Of a stretch of 9,523 bases of DNA, positions 6,583 through 9,523 are shown piece by piece. The stretch lies in the NCBI GenBank assembly GCA_016200765.1, contig JACQEC010000377.1, positions 1-9,523 on the forward strand, given 5' to 3'. The notes below the pieces were generated by a model that did not search any database, was not told where the DNA came from, and was given only the letters and a program-made list of their open reading frames with translations. Position 1 is the first letter of the stretch, and each line of letters starts with the position of its first letter. The stretch is from Chloroflexota bacterium. GTDB taxonomy: Bacteria > Chloroflexota > Anaerolineae > JACRMK01. Both the position numbers and the translations under genes were made by a program.

Positions 6583-6711
6583 CAGCCATCCGGTTGCCCA
6601 ACAGCGTGCGGTGTGGCGGTTGCTCCGCCCCGACGAATCTGCGCTATACCCTATGCGTTTTGCGTGATGCGTTGCGCGTTGAAGGAATTTGACCGCCGGG
6701 TTTACATAAGT

Positions 6712-6754
6712 TTACCCTTTCTGCAGAGGGTATGGTTTTGCAGAAAGGGGGTAA
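6712..6754. repeat. Long imperfect hairpin
   Basis: TTACCC-TTTCTGCA (6712-6725) pairs with TGCAGAAA-GGGGGTAA (6739-6754) with a 2-nt bulge and a 13-nt loop. Non-coding surroundings; function unknown. Confidence 0.65.
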
Positions 6755-6929
6755 GCGTGGCAGTCATTGTCACACTGGCGGAGCATGACTCGACGGATTA
6801 CTTGGTGTTTATGGTGGAACGGAGTAGGCAGACCCGAAGGGCAGTCAACGGATTGCCTGCGGCGTAACGGATTAGCGGATTTGCGCCTTGGTCGTCGCGA
6901 GGTCTCATGCAAGACGATGACGGGCGTGG

Positions 6930-6948
6930 CCCCCGACTGGATCGGGGG
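6930..6948. repeat. CCCCCGA palindrome, copy 3
   Basis: CCCCCGA (6930-6936), loop CTGGA, TCGGGGG (6942-6948). Inverted relative to the copy at 6562-6582, and 38 bp before the truncated nucleoside hydrolase reading frame. Confidence 0.75.
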
Positions 6949-6985
6949 TGGTCACCATCGCTAACGAGCGCCTAAATCCGTTTAT

Positions 6986-7861
6986 GTGCTGGCGCTGAAA
7001 TCGCCGGAACTCGACCTGCGCGCCTTGACCGTTGTCAACGGCAACTGCACGGCGGCGCAGGGCACGCTCAACGCGCGCAAAATCCTGCAGGCCGCCGGAC
7101 GCTGTGATGTAACCGTCGCCACCGGCGCGGCAAGGCCGCTACTGCGCGAGCCATTAAGCGGTTGGATCGGCCACGGCCCGGACGGGTTGGGCGGCTTTGA
7201 CCTGCCCTTGTGCGAGAGACAGTCCCACCCGCTCAACGCGGTGCGCTTCCTGATTGAGACGCTGTTGAGCGCGCCGGAGCCGCTCACGCTCCTGCCCATC
7301 GCGCCGCTGACCAACATCGCGCTGGCGCTGGCCGCCGCGCCGGAGATCGCGAGCCGCATCAAAGAATTGATCATTATGGGCGGCGCGGTCTTCAGCGCGG
7401 GCAACCGCTCTCCGGCCGCGGAGTTCAACATCGTTGCCGACCCGGAAGCGGCGCGCATGGTGTTCGCGGCGGGCGTGCCGATCACGCTCGTCGGGCTGGA
7501 CGTGACCGAGCAGGTGGCTCTGCGCGAGGAGCATGTGCGGCGGCTGGAAGCGGCGAACAACCCACAGGCCGCGTTTGTGGCGCGGTGCGCGCGCTACGTG
7601 ATGCCGCACTCGCTGGCGCGCTATGGCGATTCGCTCATGCACCTGCACGACCCGCTGGCCGTTGGCGTGGCGTTTGACCGCTCGCTGGTGCGGACGCGCA
7701 AGTTGGCGGTGGACGTGGAGACGGAGACCGGCATCTCGCTGGGCAAGACACTGGCCGACCCGTGGGGGCGCTGGGGCAAAGCGCCCAACGTCGAGGTCTG
7801 CGTCGAGGTGGATGCGGAGCGATTTATCGGGATGATGCTGGAGAGGTTGTGCGGGGCGTGA
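6986..7861 (+). CDS. Nucleoside hydrolase, 5'-truncated (possible pseudogene)
   Basis: An open frame of 291 residues from a GTG, matching inosine-uridine type nucleoside N-ribohydrolases, which cleave ribonucleosides to base and ribose. Present: GHGPDGLGG (62-70), PLTNIALAL (107-115), MGGA..GN and AEFNIVADPEAA (131-156), GLDVT (170-174), and the late His-Asp pair HDPLA (H221, D222). Missing is the N-terminal DxDPGxDD motif with the calcium-binding aspartates. Compared with Crithidia IU-NH (Asp10, Asp15, His241, Asp242), the numbering here is about 20 lower, so roughly 20 residues are gone. A TAA at 6962 blocks extension in frame and there is no Shine-Dalgarno. Homology begins just where the upstream repeats end. 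Without those aspartates the product should be inactive; the rest of the frame is undamaged, so the loss may be recent. Confidence 0.88.
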   Translation: MLALKSPELDLRALTVVNGNCTAAQGTLNARKILQAAGRCDVTVATGAARPLLREPLSGWIGHGPDGLGGFDLPLCERQSHPLNAVRFLIETLLSAPEPLTLLPIAPLTNIALALAAAPEIASRIKELIIMGGAVFSAGNRSPAAEFNIVADPEAARMVFAAGVPITLVGLDVTEQVALREEHVRRLEAANNPQAAFVARCARYVMPHSLARYGDSLMHLHDPLAVGVAFDRSLVRTRKLAVDVETETGISLGKTLADPWGRWGKAPNVEVCVEVDAERFIGMMLERLCGA

Positions 7862-7865
7862 GGGC

Positions 7866-7965
7866 GTAGGGGCGGCGCAAAACGTTGAGCGTTACGGGTT
7901 CCGCGTTTACGCGATAACGCAACAACGCGCAACGCATAGCGCTCAACGTTTTGTGTCGCCCCTAC
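7866..7965. repeat. 100-bp inverted-repeat element filling the convergent gap
   Basis: The ends are 26-bp inverted repeats with two mismatches: the left starts GTAGGGGCGGCGCAAAACG at 7866, the right ends CGCCCCTAC at 7965. The interior has nested dyads (GCGTTA...TAACGC and CGCG-TTTA-CGCG) and a GCGT-rich run sharing 15 bp, inverted, with 6667-6681. It spans the whole gap between the tail-to-tail nucleoside hydrolase and MBL genes, and its terminal CTAC gives the MBL gene its TAG stop. It would fold into a strong stem on either transcript, perhaps limiting read-through. GTAGGGGCG-ended repeats are, as I recall, widespread in some phyla; I cannot name the family. Confidence 0.82.
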
Positions 7966-8921
7966 TGGCTGGCGTAGACGAGGTGGCCGTTGCGCGGCGC
8001 CTCAATCACGCGGCCTTGCAGTTGCAAGATGTCGAGGTGGCCGATGACTTCGGACAGCCCCAAGAAGATGTCAAAGTCGGCGAGGCGCGGAAACATCTCC
8101 TGCACCAACTGGTACGCCGTGCGCTCGCCCTGATCGAGCAGGGCCGCAATGCGCTCCGCGCGCTGTTCGTGAAAGCTTATCCGCTCGGCAATCAGCAGGC
8201 GGTGGTCGTTGATGTTATCGCCATGCCCCGGATAGGCCACCGCCACATCCAGCGCCGCCACTTTCTTCAGCGAGTCAAGATACTGCACCAACGCCTTCGC
8301 GCGCGGCAGGCCGGGCGCGTGCGGCGCTTCGATCAACGGGTTGGACGAAATATACTTGAGCAGGTGATCGCCCACCACCATCTGCTGTGTCTGCGGCTGA
8401 TAGAGCGCGATGTGGCCGCCGGCATGGCCGGGCGTGAAGACCGTCTGCCACAGCGCGCCGTCCATCTCCAGCGTGTCCCCGTCGTCGAGCCAATGGTCGG
8501 TCGGCGCTTCCTCAAAGAACTGCCCCATCACGGGCGACATCTGCCGCATCATATCAATCAGCGCGTCGGGCACACCGGACTGCTTGAACAACTGTAGGGT
8601 GAACTCGCCGCGCCTCTGCACGGCCAGCGCGAGGTTGTTGAACCAGTCGGCGTTGAAGGGGTGCGTCCAGATGCTCGCGCCACTGCGCTCCACCAACTGG
8701 CGCACCAGACCGAAGTGGTCGGGATGGGTGTGGGTGATGATGATGCGCCGGATGTCGCCGAGGGCGTAGCCGAGCGCGGCCACGCCCTGCTCAAGCGTCT
8801 GGAGCGCTTCGTCGGTGCGGGGGCCGGTGTCAATCAGGGTCAGCGGGTCGCCTTCGACGAGATAGACATTGACCGGCCCGATGGGGAACGAGGTGGGGAT
8901 GACGATTTTGTGAAGCGTCAC
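7962..8921 (-). CDS. MBL-fold metallo-hydrolase with C-terminal winged helix
   Basis: A 319-residue metallo-beta-lactamase-fold hydrolase. Zinc ligands: HTHPDH (H64, H66, D68, H69), the His in TPGHAGGH (H166), Asp in VVGDHLL (D185) and His in YPGHGDN (H233). The last 60 residues or so (LLDQGERTAYQLVQEMFP...) look like the winged-helix tail seen in LACTB2-like members, several of which act on thioesters or nucleic acids. Substrate unknown. I prefer GTG 8921, which overlaps the MaoC stop as GTGA and has GAAGGG (minus, 8931-8936) 9 nt upstream. ATG 8951 would add 10 residues and overlap further. Third gene of the aquaporin-MaoC-MBL run, so translational coupling with MaoC is likely and a CoA-thioester substrate is conceivable. 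Its stop codon lies in the repeat at 7866-7965. Confidence 0.9.
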   Translation of the reverse strand: MTLHKIVIPTSFPIGPVNVYLVEGDPLTLIDTGPRTDEALQTLEQGVAALGYALGDIRRIIITHTHPDHFGLVRQLVERSGASIWTHPFNADWFNNLALAVQRRGEFTLQLFKQSGVPDALIDMMRQMSPVMGQFFEEAPTDHWLDDGDTLEMDGALWQTVFTPGHAGGHIALYQPQTQQMVVGDHLLKYISSNPLIEAPHAPGLPRAKALVQYLDSLKKVAALDVAVAYPGHGDNINDHRLLIAERISFHEQRAERIAALLDQGERTAYQLVQEMFPRLADFDIFLGLSEVIGHLDILQLQGRVIEAPRNGHLVYASQ

Positions 8922-9385
8922 ACCGGCTTGCCCTTCACCAGCACCACCCACGCGCCCTTCTGCGCCGCCTCGCCCTTCTGGTTCAACAGGGAGATGTCAA
9001 AGGTCACGAGGCCGCCAACATAGCCGCGGATCGGTTTCTTGGATGCCGCCCTGGCCTCGATATGCACCGTGTCGCCCGCCACGATGGGCTTGCGAAACTG
9101 CCAGGTCAGTTCGCGGAACGCCTCGACGGTGCCGAGCATGAACCCCAACTGCATCGCCAGCCCCGATGCGACCGACAGGCCGAGCAGGCCGTGCGCGATG
9201 CGCCCCTTGAACATCGTTTGCTTGGCGTACTCCTCGTCGGTGTGCAGTGGGTTGTAGTCGCCGGACACACCGGCAAACAGGACCACATCGGTCTCGGTGA
9301 TGGTGCGTCCGGGCGAGGTGATGCTGAACCCCTCGGCGATGTCTTCAAAGAAAAGGCCGTGCTGGGGCGGTTGGGAAGATGACAA
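8918..9385 (-). CDS. MaoC family dehydratase (R-specific enoyl-CoA hydratase-like)
   Basis: A 155-residue hot-dog fold protein, the normal length for a single-domain MaoC hydratase, which adds water to trans-2-enoyl-CoA or related thioesters. The catalytic pair is in SGDYNPLHTDEEYA (D43, H48), followed by GRIAHGLLG (61-69), the hydratase signature. The start is a TTG at 9385, with AAGAAGG (minus, 9392-9398) 6 nt upstream, and no ATG is available near the expected N-terminus. It begins 1 nt after the stop of the upstream MIP channel gene, and its TGA overlaps the GTG of the MBL gene. Substrate chain length and pathway are not visible. Confidence 0.9.
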   Translation of the reverse strand: MSSSQPPQHGLFFEDIAEGFSITSPGRTITETDVVLFAGVSGDYNPLHTDEEYAKQTMFKGRIAHGLLGLSVASGLAMQLGFMLGTVEAFRELTWQFRKPIVAGDTVHIEARAASKKPIRGYVGGLVTFDISLLNQKGEAAQKGAWVVLVKGKPV

Positions 9386-9386
9386 A

Positions 9387-9523
9387 TTACGCCTTCTTCT
9401 GGAAGAATTGGCTGTAGAGCCATCCGGCTACAGCCCCGCCAAGCAGTGGGCCAATCCAATAGACGAGCGCGTTATCCAGATGGCCGGAAGCGATAGCCGG
9501 GCCGATGGCGCGCGCCGGGTTCA
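9387..9523 (-). CDS. MIP/aquaporin family channel, C-terminal part
   Basis: The last 44 residues of a gene that enters from beyond the window. They begin with NPARAIGP, the second NPA motif of major intrinsic proteins with its selectivity-filter Arg, followed by a hydrophobic last helix (LVYWIGPLLGGAVAGWLY) and a short basic tail ending QKKA. It is thus a water or glycerol/small-solute channel in the inner membrane. NPAR followed by AIGPA resembles aquaporins more than glycerol facilitators (NPARD), but the filter cannot be judged from this part. It ends 1 nt before the TTG of the MaoC gene and is probably co-transcribed with it. Confidence 0.85.
   Translation of the reverse strand, partial: NPARAIGPAIASGHLDNALVYWIGPLLGGAVAGWLYSQFFQKKA

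Larger units (their letters stand above)
6351..6660. mobile_element. MITE-like element with 9-bp target duplication
   Basis: The element proper is 6360-6651 (292 bp). Its left end (6360-6381, starting GGGTATAGCGCAGA) and right end (6630-6651, reverse complement) are 22-bp inverted repeats with one mismatch. Perfect 9-bp copies of TATGCGTTT flank it directly at 6351-6359 and 6652-6660. Removing the element and one copy restores a continuous GCGT-rich stretch. It has no transposase gene, only nested hairpins, so it must have been moved in trans. A 9-bp duplication is known for IS4-type and some IS1-type transposases, but the ends do not let me name a family. Confidence 0.88.
6652..6985. other. 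Gene-free repeat-rich stretch before nucleoside hydrolase
   Basis: No credible gene on either strand. It holds, in order: a GCGT-rich degenerate run (6653-6681), an inverted repeat at 6712-6754, scattered copies of CGGATT (6793-6799, 6848-6854, 6866-6873, 6875-6882) with an inverted copy at 6974-6982, and the third CCCCCGA palindrome (6930-6948). The repeats stop at the point where nucleoside hydrolase homology begins. I could not find the missing 5' end of that gene in this stretch. Confidence 0.65.

Noticed and set aside
6526..6867. Possible small plus-strand gene of 113 codons
   Set aside because: It starts inside the MITE-like element, crosses its right end and the target duplication, and runs through hairpins, so its sequence is an accident of joined repeats.
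8922..8951. Upstream ATG for the MBL protein
   Set aside because: The GTG at 8921 has a better-placed ribosome site and a 4-bp overlap with the previous stop. I keep the ATG as a possible alternative only.
1..9523. Defence island, toxin-antitoxin, prophage or biosynthetic cluster
   Set aside because: None of the recognised genes belongs to such systems and no integrase, nuclease, transposase or synthase is visible.

Overview
The window is GC-rich, densely coded bacterial DNA with small palindromic and MITE-like repeats in its gaps and even inside genes. The gene set (WYL regulator, ACAD10/11-type kinase-fold protein, creatinase-like M24 protein, MBL hydrolase with winged helix, MaoC, MIP channel) and the repeat style suggest a free-living heterotroph, perhaps Chloroflexota. 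That taxonomic guess is inference; no marker gene is present.

Left part (1-4979): an MFS exporter on the minus strand diverges from a WYL-type regulator. The regulator heads a tight plus-strand run: regulator, APH/ACAD10-like kinase-fold protein, histidine phosphatase, stand-alone FAD/NAD(P) oxidoreductase, with gaps of 11, 10 and 34 nt. The regulator may control the exporter, its own run, or both. The kinase gene carries an in-frame palindromic repeat of about 127 bp inside its catalytic domain. The phosphatase gene contains a smaller palindrome that recurs twice in the non-coding region further right.

Middle (4980-6985): a convergent gap with a hairpin, then a minus-strand M24 creatinase/aminopeptidase-P-fold protein with three of five usual metal ligands changed. 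Upstream of it lies about 700 bp without a credible gene. This holds a 292-bp MITE-like element with 22-bp terminal inverted repeats and a perfect 9-bp target duplication, several hairpins, and scattered CGGATT repeats. These repeats run up to the point where a nucleoside hydrolase gene begins without its N-terminal calcium-binding aspartates.

Right part (6986-9523): the truncated nucleoside hydrolase converges on a minus-strand operon reading MIP/aquaporin (partial at the window edge), MaoC hydratase, MBL-fold hydrolase. Starts and stops are adjacent or overlap. The gap between the convergent genes is filled by a 100-bp inverted-repeat element that also supplies the stop codon of the MBL gene.

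I see no defence island, CRISPR array, RNA gene or complete transposase. The most notable content is repeat biology: small palindromic elements that interrupt, truncate, extend or terminate ordinary metabolic genes.
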